Of a stretch of DNA of 64,000 bases, positions 53,202-62,490 are shown one piece after another. The DNA lies in contig CAYNAU010000003.1 in assembly GCA_964395715.1 (NCBI GenBank), forward strand, positions 124,001-188,000, written 5' to 3'. This stretch comes from Porticoccus sp964395715. Lineage in GTDB: Bacteria; Pseudomonadota; Gammaproteobacteria; Pseudomonadales; Porticoccaceae. A model generated the notes under the pieces. It saw nothing but the letters and a program-made list of their open reading frames with translations, searched no databases and was not told the DNA's origin. A program made the position numbers and the translations under genes. How positions within the stretch are numbered: position 1 is the first letter of the stretch; every line of letters starts with the position of its first letter.

Positions 53202-53471
53202 TTAGCCAGCAGCCAGCGCTTTAACCTGAGCATTCAGACGGCTCTTATGACGAGCAGCCTTGTTCTTGTGAATGATGCCTTTGTCAGCCATACGGTCAAT
53301 GACCGGCACGGCAGCTGCGTAGGCTGCCTGGGCTGCTTCCACTTCACCGCTGGCAATAGCAGCATTGGTTTTCTTGATATAAGTGCGAACCATGGAACGC
53401 AGGCCGGCGTTGTGCTGACGACGCTTTTCGTTTTGTTTCGCACGTTTGCGTGCTTGGGGTGAGTTAGCCAC
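53202..53471 (-). CDS. rpsT: 30S ribosomal protein S20
   Basis: An 89-aa basic helical protein starting MANSPQARKRAKQNEKRRQH and ending HKSRLNAQVKALAAG. The start codon is GTG at 53471, with AGGAG 8 bp upstream; non-ATG starts are common for rpsT and take part in its translational control in E. coli. Divergent from murJ. Confidence 0.97.
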   Translation of the reverse strand: MANSPQARKRAKQNEKRRQHNAGLRSMVRTYIKKTNAAIASGEVEAAQAAYAAAVPVIDRMADKGIIHKNKAARHKSRLNAQVKALAAG

Positions 53472-53513
53472 CTGTGTGCTCCTCTCAAAATGAGTCCGAA
53501 TTCAAGGCGCGGG

Positions 53514-53542
53514 AATATACAGGGTTTATCCCCATAGATCAA
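53514..53542 (-). promoter_or_regulatory. Sigma-70 promoter of rpsT
   Basis: On the minus strand, TTGATC (53537-53542) and TATATT (53514-53519) are separated by 17 bp, 42 bp before the rpsT start. Confidence 0.75.
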
Positions 53543-53707
53543 CAAAATACCCCGATTTGTAAGTGCAGTATTGCGGCCATTGTAGTGGGCTTGCCGACTC
53601 TGGAGGATATCGCCGCCGAGGGCATGCCTGTCGCTACCATCCAGCCCATAAAGCCTCTATGATTTGGGCTTCTTTCGGCAGGCTTTCGCGAACAGGCGAC
53701 ATTTGTT

Positions 53708-55366
53708 TTGCAGCATCATGACGACGACCAGAAACAGGCTGTGCGGGGTAACACTGAATCCCTCTCCAGGCTGAGCGCCAAGCCTGCATCCGCAGCCAAA
53801 CCGGCTCCCGGCCTGTTGCGATCCAGCGGTGTCGTGGGCGCCATGACCATGTTGTCCAGAGTGCTGGGGCTGGCCCGCGATATCGTGTTTGCCAGGATCA
53901 TTGGTGCCGATGCTCTCGCAGACGCTTTTTTTGTTGCCTTTAAAATACCAAACTTCTTCCGGCGCCTGTTTGCAGAGGGCGCTTTTTCCCAGGCTTTTGT
54001 TCCGGTGTTGGGGGAATACCGGGAAAAGGGTAGCCCTGCGGCAGTCAAGGCGCTGATTGACAGCGTTGCCGGTGTGCTGGGCTCGGTGCTGGTAACCCTG
54101 ACATTGATCGTCGTTCTGGCCTCGCCGCTGGTCACAGGACTCTTTGCTTTCGGCTTCTGGCTGGATTATCCCGATAAATTTGCTGCCGCCAGCAGTATGT
54201 TGCGCATTACTTTTCCGTATCTGTTGCTGATTTCCCTGACGGGCCTGGCCGGGGCCGTGCTCAACAGCTATGACCGTTTTGCGGTTCCAGCCTTCACGCC
54301 GGTATTGCTGAATGTGACGCTGATTGCTGCGGCCCTGTTAGCGGCCCCCTGGTTTGACACGCCGGTTTTTGCCCTGGCCTGGGGTGTATTGGCGGCGGGG
54401 GTGGTGCAGTTACTGTTTCAGTTGCCTTTTCTGGCTCGTATTCACATGGTGCCTTCACCGCGGGTGGACTGGCGTGACGACGGTGTCAGGCGCATTCTGA
54501 AGTTGATGGCCCCGGCAATATTCGGGGTGTCGGTCAGCCAGATCAACCTGCTTCTCGATACCATGATTGCCTCTTTTCTGCCAACGGGTAGCATCTCCTG
54601 GCTGTATTACTCAGACCGCCTGTCGGAGTTGCCTCTGGGCGTTTTCGGGGTGGCGATTGCCACGGTAATCCTGCCCAGCCTGTCCCGTCAGCATGCTGCG
54701 GCAGCCCCAGAGGTGTTCAACCGAACACTGAATTGGGCTTTGCGCATGATACTGTTAATTGCCGTGCCCGCTTCAATCGCGCTCATTATCCTTGCAGAGC
54801 CTATTTTGCTGTCCCTGTTTTACTACGGGGAGGTGATCACGACGCGGGATATGGCCATGGCTACATTAAGCTTGCGAGCTTACGCACTGGGGTTGATCGC
54901 GTTCATGTTGATCAAGGTGCTGGCTCCCGGGTACTACGCCCGCCAGGATATGAAAACTCCGGTCAAAATTGGTGTTATTGCACTGCTGACCAATATGGGC
55001 TTGAACATCGCTTTTGCTGTACCTCTGCACATCTACTGGGGTATTGGCCATGTTGGTCTGGCGCTGGCGACATCTCTGGCGGCCATGCTGAATGCCGGGT
55101 TGTTATTCAGTGGGCTGCGCACACGGAATGTGTTCACTCCTGAAGCTGGTTGGTGGCGATTTGCAATGACACTGATGTTTGCCAGCGGCGTCATGGCACT
55201 GCTGCTGTTTGGTTACGATTATTACCTGAATGACTGGCCGATGTGGGCATGGTGGCAGAGGGGTGCGTGGTTGGCCGTTATTTGTGGGTCCGGCGCACTG
55301 GTCTATGCCATTTGCCTGTTTTTGGGTGGCTTGCGCTATTCCCATATTCGACATCGGGTGAATTGA
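53708..55366 (+). CDS. murJ: Lipid II flippase MurJ
   Basis: Inner-membrane flippase for the peptidoglycan precursor, about 14 membrane segments. LLRSSGVVGAMTMLSRVLGL, RDIVFARIIGADALADAFFV, FKIPNFFRRLFAEGAFSQAF and FGVAIATVILPSLSRQHA are diagnostic. The TTG at 53708 gives 552 aa with a 35-residue N-terminal extension that most homologues lack; no ATG/GTG with a ribosome site was found nearer, so the exact start is open. Same strand as ribF and divergent from rpsT. Confidence 0.94.
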   Translation: MQHHDDDQKQAVRGNTESLSRLSAKPASAAKPAPGLLRSSGVVGAMTMLSRVLGLARDIVFARIIGADALADAFFVAFKIPNFFRRLFAEGAFSQAFVPVLGEYREKGSPAAVKALIDSVAGVLGSVLVTLTLIVVLASPLVTGLFAFGFWLDYPDKFAAASSMLRITFPYLLLISLTGLAGAVLNSYDRFAVPAFTPVLLNVTLIAAALLAAPWFDTPVFALAWGVLAAGVVQLLFQLPFLARIHMVPSPRVDWRDDGVRRILKLMAPAIFGVSVSQINLLLDTMIASFLPTGSISWLYYSDRLSELPLGVFGVAIATVILPSLSRQHAAAAPEVFNRTLNWALRMILLIAVPASIALIILAEPILLSLFYYGEVITTRDMAMATLSLRAYALGLIAFMLIKVLAPGYYARQDMKTPVKIGVIALLTNMGLNIAFAVPLHIYWGIGHVGLALATSLAAMLNAGLLFSGLRTRNVFTPEAGWWRFAMTLMFASGVMALLLFGYDYYLNDWPMWAWWQRGAWLAVICGSGALVYAICLFLGGLRYSHIRHRVN

Positions 55367-55463
55367 TAACGCTGCGCACAGACTGCTTTCGGGTCGGTTT
55401 CCCGCTGGAATAAAGTGTGTTCAGCACTATGCCCAGTGCCTGTTTTCGCCTATGCGGCTGGGT

Positions 55464-55469
55464 TATACT
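55464..55469 (+). promoter_or_regulatory. Candidate ribF promoter, -10 box
   Basis: TATACT in the murJ-ribF gap, 45 bp before the preferred ribF GTG. It also argues against an upstream in-frame ATG at 55452, which would precede the transcript start. The -35 is weak. Confidence 0.45.
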
Positions 55470-55514
55470 CCCGCCTTCATTTTTTCAGGGATAACCGCCA
55501 GTGGTTGGGGACCG

Positions 55515-56480
55515 GTGACCGGGACAAAATTACAGTTTATTCGCGGATTGCATAATCTCCGACCTGAGCATCAGGGCTGTGTTGCGACCATAGGATCGTT
55601 TGATGGCGTCCACAAGGGACACAGCGCCATCCTGCGACAGCTGAAAGATAAGGCCGCACAATACGGACTGCCATCAGTGGTCATTATTTTTGAGCCCCAA
55701 CCCCAGGAATATTTCTCCGGGGAGCAGGCTCCGGCACGATTGATGCGGTTGCGAGAAAAAATCGAAGCCCTGCTGGAAGCGGGTGTTGACCGTATTCTTT
55801 GTCTGCAGTTTAACCGCCTGCTGAGAAGCCTGTCGGCTCAGCAATTCATTGATCAGGTGTTGTTGCAGGGGTTGGGCATTCGCTGTCTGGTGGTCGGTGA
55901 TGATTTCTGTTTTGGCCATGACCGCAGTGGCAATTTCGGCTTGCTGCAACAGGTAGGAAGCGCGAAAGGGTTTGAGGTAATTGATACCGAAACTCTGGAA
56001 TATGACGGAGAGCGCATCAGTAGTACCCGTGTTCGAGAGGCCCTGGATCAGGGTGACTTTCAACTCGCCAGTTTCCTGTTGGGCCGCCCCTATCGAATTT
56101 CAGGGCGGGTGGTTTATGGGCAGAGGCTGGGCAGGCAGCTGGGTATTCCCACTGCCAATGTGCAATTGAACCGGTATCGGGCGCCATTGAGTGGCGTCTA
56201 TGTGGTCGAGGTTTTTGTAGGTCCGGACTGTTTGCCCGGCGTGGCCAATGTGGGCGTAAGACCCACTGTGGGCGACCTCGTGAAGCCGGTGTTGGAAATA
56301 CATCTCCTGGATTTTGATGGGTCGCTATATGGCCGCAGAATCCAGGTGGAATTTAAGTATAAAGTGCGTGACGAACGTAAGTTCGACTCGCTGGATAAAA
56401 TGGTAGAAGAAATTCACAACGATATTGCAGTGGCTCGGCAATACTTTGCCGATCACTCGGTTGATGCTGGTAAAACATGA
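55515..56480 (+). CDS. ribF: Bifunctional riboflavin kinase / FMN adenylyltransferase RibF
   Basis: Makes FMN and FAD. The protein is 321 aa from the GTG at 55515, close to the usual 310. The N-terminal FAD synthetase domain has TIGSFDGVHKGHSAILRQLK, GDDFCFGHDRSGNF and ISSTRVREALDQG; the C-terminal riboflavin kinase domain has GRQLGIPTANVQLN and GVYVVEVFVG. GGGGA upstream may serve as ribosome site. It overlaps ileS by 4 bp. Confidence 0.95.
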   Translation: MTGTKLQFIRGLHNLRPEHQGCVATIGSFDGVHKGHSAILRQLKDKAAQYGLPSVVIIFEPQPQEYFSGEQAPARLMRLREKIEALLEAGVDRILCLQFNRLLRSLSAQQFIDQVLLQGLGIRCLVVGDDFCFGHDRSGNFGLLQQVGSAKGFEVIDTETLEYDGERISSTRVREALDQGDFQLASFLLGRPYRISGRVVYGQRLGRQLGIPTANVQLNRYRAPLSGVYVVEVFVGPDCLPGVANVGVRPTVGDLVKPVLEIHLLDFDGSLYGRRIQVEFKYKVRDERKFDSLDKMVEEIHNDIAVARQYFADHSVDAGKT

Positions 56481-59284
56481 CTGACTATAAAACGACGTTA
56501 AATCTTCCTTCCACAGACTTTCCCATGAAAGCGAACCTGGCTCAGCGCGAGCCGGTCATGCTCAAGGCCTGGCAGGATACGGGGTTGTATCAGAAAGTGC
56601 GCGAGCAACGCCATGGCAGAGAGAAATTTATCCTGCATGACGGCCCCCCCTACGCCAATGGTGATATTCATATCGGCCACTCTGTTAACAAGGTTCTGAA
56701 GGACATAGTCGTCAAGTCGCGCACGCTGGGTGGTTACGATGCGCCTTACGTGCCCGGATGGGATTGCCACGGATTGCCCATTGAGCATCAGGTGGAGAAG
56801 AAAATCGGCAAGGCGGGCGTTAAGGTCGATCACCACACCTTCCGCCAGAAATGTCGTGAGTATGCCCGTCGCCAGGTCGATGGCCAGATGAAGGATTTTG
56901 TTCGCCTGGGAGTTTTAGGCGACTGGGACAATCCTTATCTGACCATGGACGCCAAATTTGAGGCCGACATCATCCGCGCGCTGGGGAAAATCATTGAAAA
57001 TGGACATCTGGTGCGTGGCTTCAAACCGGTGTATTGGAGTGTGGTTGGAGCTTCAGCCTTGGCGGAAGCCGAGGTGGAGTACCAGGATAAAACATCTTTT
57101 TCTATCGATGTAGCCTTTCCAGTAGTTGATCTGGCCGCATTCACCGAAGCAATGGGTGACGTAAAAGGTGAGGGTGAGGTTGCGGTTGTTATCTGGACGA
57201 CAACGCCCTGGACGCTGCCTTCCAACCAGGCTGTCAGTATTCATCCGGACCTCGATTACGTACTGGTGCAGTGTGATGCCGACTGTGGGGTTGCCCGTTA
57301 CTTCCTGGCAGAGGAACTGCTGGAATCGGTCATGGCCCGTTGGGGTGTGACTGACTATCAGGTGGTGGGTAGGGCTAAGGGTAGCCAATTTGAAAACCTG
57401 TTGTTGCAGCATCCCTTTTACGACCGTCAGGTGCCTGTGTTGCTGGGTGATCATGTCACCACAGAAGCCGGTACGGGCTGTGTACATACTGCCCCCGATC
57501 ACGGTATGGACGACTTCCTGGTGGGTGGAAAGTATGGCATTGGCACCCTCAATTACATCGACGACCACGGCTGCTTCCGGGATAGCGTTGAGATTTTTGC
57601 CGGTGAGCACGTCTACAAAGTCGATGAGCAGGTGGTTGAGCTGTTGCGTGAGCGGGGCAAGTTGCTGTCCTGTGGAAAAATCACCCACAGTTATGCCCAC
57701 TGCTGGCGAACCAAAACACCCCTTATCTACCGAGCGACCCCACAGTGGTTTATCGGCATGCACCAAAACGGCTTGCTGGATAAAGCGAAAGAAGCAGTCA
57801 AAGGTGTAACTTGGCACCCCTCCTGGGGGCAGGCGCGTATTGAAGCGATGTTGGAAAACAGCCCGGACTGGTGTATTTCACGACAGCGTACCTGGGGAGT
57901 GCCCATTACCCTGTTTGTGCATAAGGAAACAGGCGAGATTCATCCTGATACGCCAACGCTGATTGAGGCCGTGGCGAAGCGGATTGAAGAGGGTGGTATT
58001 GATGCCTGGTATGACCTGGATGCCGAAGATCTGCTAGGCGCTGATGCTGATCAGTACAGCAAAGTGACAGATACACTGGATGTTTGGTTTGATTCCGGTG
58101 TGACCCACTCTGCAGTGTTGGATGCCCGCGAGCAATTACGCTATCCGGCGGATTTGTACCTGGAGGGTTCTGATCAACACCGTGGCTGGTTCCAGTCCTC
58201 GTTGAAAACGGCCATTGCGATAAAGGGCAATGCTCCCTACAAAGCGGTTCTCACCCATGGATTCACGGTGGACGCGGATGGCCGCAAGATGTCCAAATCC
58301 CTGGGTAATGTCATGTCACCTCAGCAGGTTGTCAATGAGTTGGGTGCGGATGTTCTGCGTTTATGGGTGGCGGCGACCGATTTCAGCGGTGAAATGAGCG
58401 TTTCGGATGAAATTCTCAAGCGTACCGCTGACTCCTATCGCCGTATCCGCAATACCGCCCGATTCCTACTCTCAAACCTGGATGGTTTCGATCCCGGTAC
58501 TGACCTGGTATCCATTGATGAAATGCTTGCTTTGGACCAGTGGGCCGTAAGGCGCGCAGCCAAGCTACAGGCAGAGATTGTTGCCGCTTATGAAAGTTAC
58601 CAGTTTCACCATATTTACCAGAAATTGCACAACTTCTGCGTGACGGATATGGGAGGCTTCTATCTGAATATCATCAAGGATCGTCAATATACCTGCCAGA
58701 AGGATTCGCTGGCGCGCCGTTCTGCTCAGTCTGCCATTTACCACATCGCTGAAGCCTTTGTGCGCTGGATAGCGCCTATCCTGAGTTTCACTGCTGATGA
58801 GATCTGGAGCTATATCCCGGGTGAACGTCACGACTCCGTATTCCTTCAGGAATGGTGGGCATTACCCAAGGTAGAGGAAGGTGGTATTTCTGATACAGAT
58901 TGGGCGCTGATCTCAAAGGCGCGTAATGCCGTCAACAAAGTACTGGAAGGCAAGAAAGAGGTTGGCATCCAGAAGACGCTGGAAGCGGAAGTCCGCCTGT
59001 ACGCGGAGGCCGAGTTGGAAACTGCGTTGGCGAAGCTGGGCGCTGAGTTGCGCTTTGTGCTAATTACGTCTGAAGCTCTGGTTAAACCTCTCAGTGAAGC
59101 CGGTAATGCCGAAACCACAGAGTTGGAGGGCCTTAAGCTTTCCGTCGAGAAAACCGGCTATGAAAAATGTGTGCGCTGCTGGCACCATCGGTCGGATGTG
59201 GGCGCCAATGCTGAGCACCCTGATTTATGTGGGCGCTGTGTTGAAAACGTTGAGGGTGCGGGCGAGCAGCGCCTGTATGCCTGA
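56477..59284 (+). CDS. ileS: Isoleucyl-tRNA synthetase
   Basis: A 935-aa class I synthetase with HIGH as GDIHIGHS near residue 62, the editing domain with TTTPWTLPSNQA near 240, KMSKSLGNV near 600, and a C-terminal zinc site CVRCWHHR / CGRCVENV near 895-920. Typical bacterial type 1 enzyme. Coupled to ribF upstream and followed by lspA after 12 bp. Confidence 0.98.
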   Translation: MTDYKTTLNLPSTDFPMKANLAQREPVMLKAWQDTGLYQKVREQRHGREKFILHDGPPYANGDIHIGHSVNKVLKDIVVKSRTLGGYDAPYVPGWDCHGLPIEHQVEKKIGKAGVKVDHHTFRQKCREYARRQVDGQMKDFVRLGVLGDWDNPYLTMDAKFEADIIRALGKIIENGHLVRGFKPVYWSVVGASALAEAEVEYQDKTSFSIDVAFPVVDLAAFTEAMGDVKGEGEVAVVIWTTTPWTLPSNQAVSIHPDLDYVLVQCDADCGVARYFLAEELLESVMARWGVTDYQVVGRAKGSQFENLLLQHPFYDRQVPVLLGDHVTTEAGTGCVHTAPDHGMDDFLVGGKYGIGTLNYIDDHGCFRDSVEIFAGEHVYKVDEQVVELLRERGKLLSCGKITHSYAHCWRTKTPLIYRATPQWFIGMHQNGLLDKAKEAVKGVTWHPSWGQARIEAMLENSPDWCISRQRTWGVPITLFVHKETGEIHPDTPTLIEAVAKRIEEGGIDAWYDLDAEDLLGADADQYSKVTDTLDVWFDSGVTHSAVLDAREQLRYPADLYLEGSDQHRGWFQSSLKTAIAIKGNAPYKAVLTHGFTVDADGRKMSKSLGNVMSPQQVVNELGADVLRLWVAATDFSGEMSVSDEILKRTADSYRRIRNTARFLLSNLDGFDPGTDLVSIDEMLALDQWAVRRAAKLQAEIVAAYESYQFHHIYQKLHNFCVTDMGGFYLNIIKDRQYTCQKDSLARRSAQSAIYHIAEAFVRWIAPILSFTADEIWSYIPGERHDSVFLQEWWALPKVEEGGISDTDWALISKARNAVNKVLEGKKEVGIQKTLEAEVRLYAEAELETALAKLGAELRFVLITSEALVKPLSEAGNAETTELEGLKLSVEKTGYEKCVRCWHHRSDVGANAEHPDLCGRCVENVEGAGEQRLYA

Positions 59285-59296
59285 GTTGGCATCCCA

Positions 59297-59806
59297 ATGA
59301 CACATCCTGGCTGGTCTGTCATACGCTGGTATTTATTGGCGGTTGTGGTCATTGTCCTTGATCAATGGACCAAGCAGTTGGTCTCAAGCCAATTTCAGTA
59401 TGGTGAAATCTTGAGAGTGGCGCCGTTCTTTAATCTCACACTGGTACATAATTTAGGCGCTGCATTTAGCTTCCTTAGCGATGCCGGTGGTTGGCAGCGC
59501 TGGTTTTTTACCCTGCTCGGTTTTGCTGTTAGCCTCTTTATTATTCTGTGGATGTGGAGAATAAAGCACTCACATAAGCTGCTTGGTATTGCCCTGGCTT
59601 TGGTGCTGGGCGGAGCGTTGGGGAATGTATGGGATCGCCTGGTTTTAGGTTATGTTATTGATTTTATTGATATTTATTATCTGGATTATCACTGGCCAGC
59701 ATTTAATATTGCCGATTCGGCGATTACCTGTGGGGCGATATTACTGATACTGGAAAGCCTGTTGCCCGGAAAAGGTGACGAGCTGGAGGATACAAAACAT
59801 GAGTGA
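59297..59806 (+). CDS. lspA: Lipoprotein signal peptidase LspA
   Basis: A 169-aa inner-membrane aspartyl protease that removes lipoprotein signal peptides. Four membrane segments, with catalytic aspartates in GNVWDRLVLGYVIDFIDIYY and FNIADSAITCGAILL, and the conserved LVHNLGAAFSFLSDAGGWQR. It overlaps fkpB by 8 bp. Confidence 0.97.
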   Translation: MTHPGWSVIRWYLLAVVVIVLDQWTKQLVSSQFQYGEILRVAPFFNLTLVHNLGAAFSFLSDAGGWQRWFFTLLGFAVSLFIILWMWRIKHSHKLLGIALALVLGGALGNVWDRLVLGYVIDFIDIYYLDYHWPAFNIADSAITCGAILLILESLLPGKGDELEDTKHE

Positions 59807-60266
59807 CCTGTCAGATATTTCTGAACTGCCTGTGGGTCCAAATACCAAAGTCACTTTGCACTTTTCCCTTGCGCTGGAAGATGGTTCTGAAGTGGACTCA
59901 AACTTTGAAGCCAAGCCGGCAACATTTGTGATTGGCGATGGCAACATGCTGCCGGGTTTTGAGGAAGCACTGTTTGGTCTTCAACCCGGTGAAGAAGCGA
60001 CTTTTGATATCAGTCCCGAGCAGGGTTTTGGACCCCATAACGCAAGCAATATCCAGCGTTTTTCCCGCAAGGACTTTGACGAGGATGTGGAGCTTGAGCC
60101 GGGGTTAATGCTTTCGTTTGCCGATGCAAACCAGGCGGAGTTGCCTGGAGTGGTTGCACAGGTTGACGGCGACATCGTGATGGTCGATTTTAACCATCCA
60201 CTTGCCGGGCACACGATCACTTTTTTGGTCAAGATTGTCGATGTGGTACCAGCGGTGACCCACTGA
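59799..60266 (+). CDS. fkpB: FKBP-type peptidyl-prolyl isomerase (FkpB/SlpA)
   Basis: A 155-aa SlpA-type prolyl isomerase with FKBP and inserted chaperone domain: VTLHFSLALEDGSEVDSNFE, FVIGDGNMLPGFEEALFGL, and VDFNHPLAGHTITFLVKIVD at the C-terminus. The ATG at 59799 overlaps lspA; the ispH ATG overlaps its stop. Family order ileS-lspA-fkpB-ispH is conserved. Confidence 0.95.
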   Translation: MSDLSDISELPVGPNTKVTLHFSLALEDGSEVDSNFEAKPATFVIGDGNMLPGFEEALFGLQPGEEATFDISPEQGFGPHNASNIQRFSRKDFDEDVELEPGLMLSFADANQAELPGVVAQVDGDIVMVDFNHPLAGHTITFLVKIVDVVPAVTH

Positions 60267-61198
60267 TGGAGATCAGACTGGCAAATCCCCGAGGGTTCTG
60301 TGCCGGAGTAGATCGGGCAATCGATATCGTTAATCGCGCACTGGATATATTTGGCGCACCTATTTACGTCAGACATGAAGTTGTCCACAACAAGTTTGTT
60401 GTCGATACGCTGAGACAGCGTGGTGCCGTATTTGTGGATGAGTTAGACGAGATCCCAGATGGTGTGATCGTCGTCTTCAGTGCCCATGGCGTATCCCAGG
60501 CTGTAAGAAAAGAAGCGGAACAGCGACAGCTCAAAGTCTTCGATGCCACATGCCCACTGGTGACCAAAGTCCATCTGGAGGTGGTGCGTTACAGCCGGGA
60601 AGGGCGCGAATGTGTGCTGATCGGGCACCAGGGGCATCCGGAGGTCGAGGGGACCATGGGACAGTATGATTCCAGTAAGGGTGGCAGTATTTACCTGGTG
60701 GAGAATGAAGAGGATGTCTCCACTCTCGAGGTAAAACAACCCTGGCGTTTGTCCTATGTCACTCAAACCACCTTATCCATGGACGATACGGCCAAGGTGA
60801 TCGATGCCCTGGTGGCCAAATTTCCCGCGATCACCGGGCCGAAAAAGAACGATATCTGTTATGCCACCCAAAACCGGCAGGACGCAGTAAAGCAACTTGC
60901 CCTGGAATGTGACCTGGTTCTGGTTGTTGGTTCCCCCAATAGTTCAAACTCTAACCGGCTGAGAGAGTTGGCTCAACGCTGTGGTTCAAATGCCTACCTG
61001 ATTGATAGGGCAGAGGACATTACCGCCGACTGGTTTAAAGGAAAGCAAAAGGTTGGTGTTACCGCGGGTGCTTCAGCGCCGGAAGTGCTGGTTAAAGATG
61101 TTGTAAACACCCTGAAAAAAATGGGTGGTGTCGAGCCCATAGAAGTTGAAGGCAGGGAAGAAAATATCAGTTTTTCCATGCCAAAAGAGCTTCGTTAG
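60266..61198 (+). CDS. ispH: 4-hydroxy-3-methylbut-2-enyl diphosphate reductase IspH
   Basis: Last step of the MEP isoprenoid pathway, an iron-sulfur enzyme of 310 aa. The cluster cysteines are in PRGFCAGVDRAID near residue 12, FDATCPLVTKVH near 96, and the third in VVGSPNSSNSNRL region preceded by ICYATQNRQDAV near 197. EGTMGQ and HGVS motifs are present. End of the ribF-ispH series. Confidence 0.96.
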   Translation: MEIRLANPRGFCAGVDRAIDIVNRALDIFGAPIYVRHEVVHNKFVVDTLRQRGAVFVDELDEIPDGVIVVFSAHGVSQAVRKEAEQRQLKVFDATCPLVTKVHLEVVRYSREGRECVLIGHQGHPEVEGTMGQYDSSKGGSIYLVENEEDVSTLEVKQPWRLSYVTQTTLSMDDTAKVIDALVAKFPAITGPKKNDICYATQNRQDAVKQLALECDLVLVVGSPNSSNSNRLRELAQRCGSNAYLIDRAEDITADWFKGKQKVGVTAGASAPEVLVKDVVNTLKKMGGVEPIEVEGREENISFSMPKELR

Positions 61199-61346
61199 AA
61201 AAAATTGAGGCATTTTTTTTAAGCCGAAGATGACCGTTTGTCGAGTTTTTCGACCGGCATATCGAAGTCAATAGTGACTCGTCTTGCTATTTGTCCGTCA
61301 GTCGGAATGGCGCGAAACACTAAAATTGATTTGCTATAGAGGCGAC

Positions 61347-61934
61347 ATGGATAAAAAAACAAGGATTAGGGGCTTCACCATTATTGAACTGATGATCACC
61401 ATCGCTCTGGTGGCCATCATTTTGGCTTTGGGAGTGCCTTTTTTCAGGACCACGATACTCGAAAACCGGCTTGCTACTGAAACCAATAATTTCATAGCCA
61501 GTATTAACCATGCCAGGTCATTGGCGGCTAAGCGGAATCAGTCTGTCACTATGTGTATCAGCTCCGGTGTTGATAGCTCCGGGGTTGGCAGTTGTATGGA
61601 TTCAGCAATTGGCTGGGAAGAAGGCTGGATTGTTTTCAATGATATAGACAGGGATGGTGTACTTGACTCAGGTGGTGATGAAACTGTGCTGCTGGTGAAT
61701 GAGCCACTTCCTTCAGGGTATACCTTACATGGAACGTCAGCTTTTGCAGACAAATTGACTTTTCAACCTTTTGGTGAAGTCGATGGCAATAGTCTAGGTT
61801 CTTTCCGTCTGTGCTCACCCGATGCTGGTCCTGATAATGAAGATGAGGACGCCAGAGCGAGAAAGATATCCATTAACCTGACAGGTAGAGCTCGGGTGCA
61901 AAAAGGTCTGGATAATGATGAAGATTGCCCATAA
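61347..61934 (+). CDS. fimU: Type IV pilus minor pilin, GspH/FimT-FimU family
   Basis: A 195-aa pseudopilin. A short basic leader ends in the prepilin peptidase site RG/FTIIELMITIALVAII with Glu at position +5, followed by one hydrophobic helix. The C-terminal domain has several cysteines. The ATG at 61347 with AGAGGCGAC upstream was chosen over a start 21 codons earlier. First of four minor-pilin genes here; FimU is assigned by position before pilV, and FimT is an alternative. Confidence 0.87.
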   Translation: MDKKTRIRGFTIIELMITIALVAIILALGVPFFRTTILENRLATETNNFIASINHARSLAAKRNQSVTMCISSGVDSSGVGSCMDSAIGWEEGWIVFNDIDRDGVLDSGGDETVLLVNEPLPSGYTLHGTSAFADKLTFQPFGEVDGNSLGSFRLCSPDAGPDNEDEDARARKISINLTGRARVQKGLDNDEDCP

Positions 61935-62490
61935 GCCAATAAATAACTTGTCCCCTTGCTGTGTGAGTGCGCGCAGATCAAATGGTGCCGGTCTGATTGA
62001 GGTGCTGATTGCCACGCTAGTGCTATCGGTTGGCATACTGGGTTACGTTGGCCTGCAATTGAACGCAAAACGACTAAATTTTGAGGCTACCCAAAGGACC
62101 ACAGCTACTTATCTGGCACAAAATTTACTCGAAAGAATGAGGGGCAACCCAAACTCTCTCAACGAGTATGTGGTGGCTGACTTGGACCCTGGAGCTCTGA
62201 CGGAGCCGACACCTAACTGCACCACCGCCACCTGTACCAATACTCAGCTGGCAGACTTCGATATGTGGGAATGGGATCAGCTGTTAGAGGGCAGTACAGT
62301 TTCGGGTGGTCTGATCAATCCCATGGCTTGTGTCACAAATACAGGTAACTTTTTGACAGTGACTATAGTCTGGCAGGGGAAAACGGAATTGGATCAGACT
62401 AACGCTCCTGATTGCGGTAATGACAACTTTCCTGATGGGCTGGACATGAGGCAATGGATAACCCTCAATACTTTTGTTGCGGATGTATAA
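61915..62490 (+). CDS. pilV: Type IV pilus minor pilin PilV
   Basis: A 191-aa prepilin-like protein. The cleavage region is NGAGLIEVLIATLVLSVGIL (residues about 23-42), with Gly-Ala-Gly instead of the commoner G/FT, as in PilV proteins. QRTTATYLAQNLLERMRGNP follows. It overlaps fimU by 20 bp and pilW by 8 bp, so the set is translationally coupled. Confidence 0.9.
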   Translation: MMKIAHKPINNLSPCCVSARRSNGAGLIEVLIATLVLSVGILGYVGLQLNAKRLNFEATQRTTATYLAQNLLERMRGNPNSLNEYVVADLDPGALTEPTPNCTTATCTNTQLADFDMWEWDQLLEGSTVSGGLINPMACVTNTGNFLTVTIVWQGKTELDQTNAPDCGNDNFPDGLDMRQWITLNTFVADV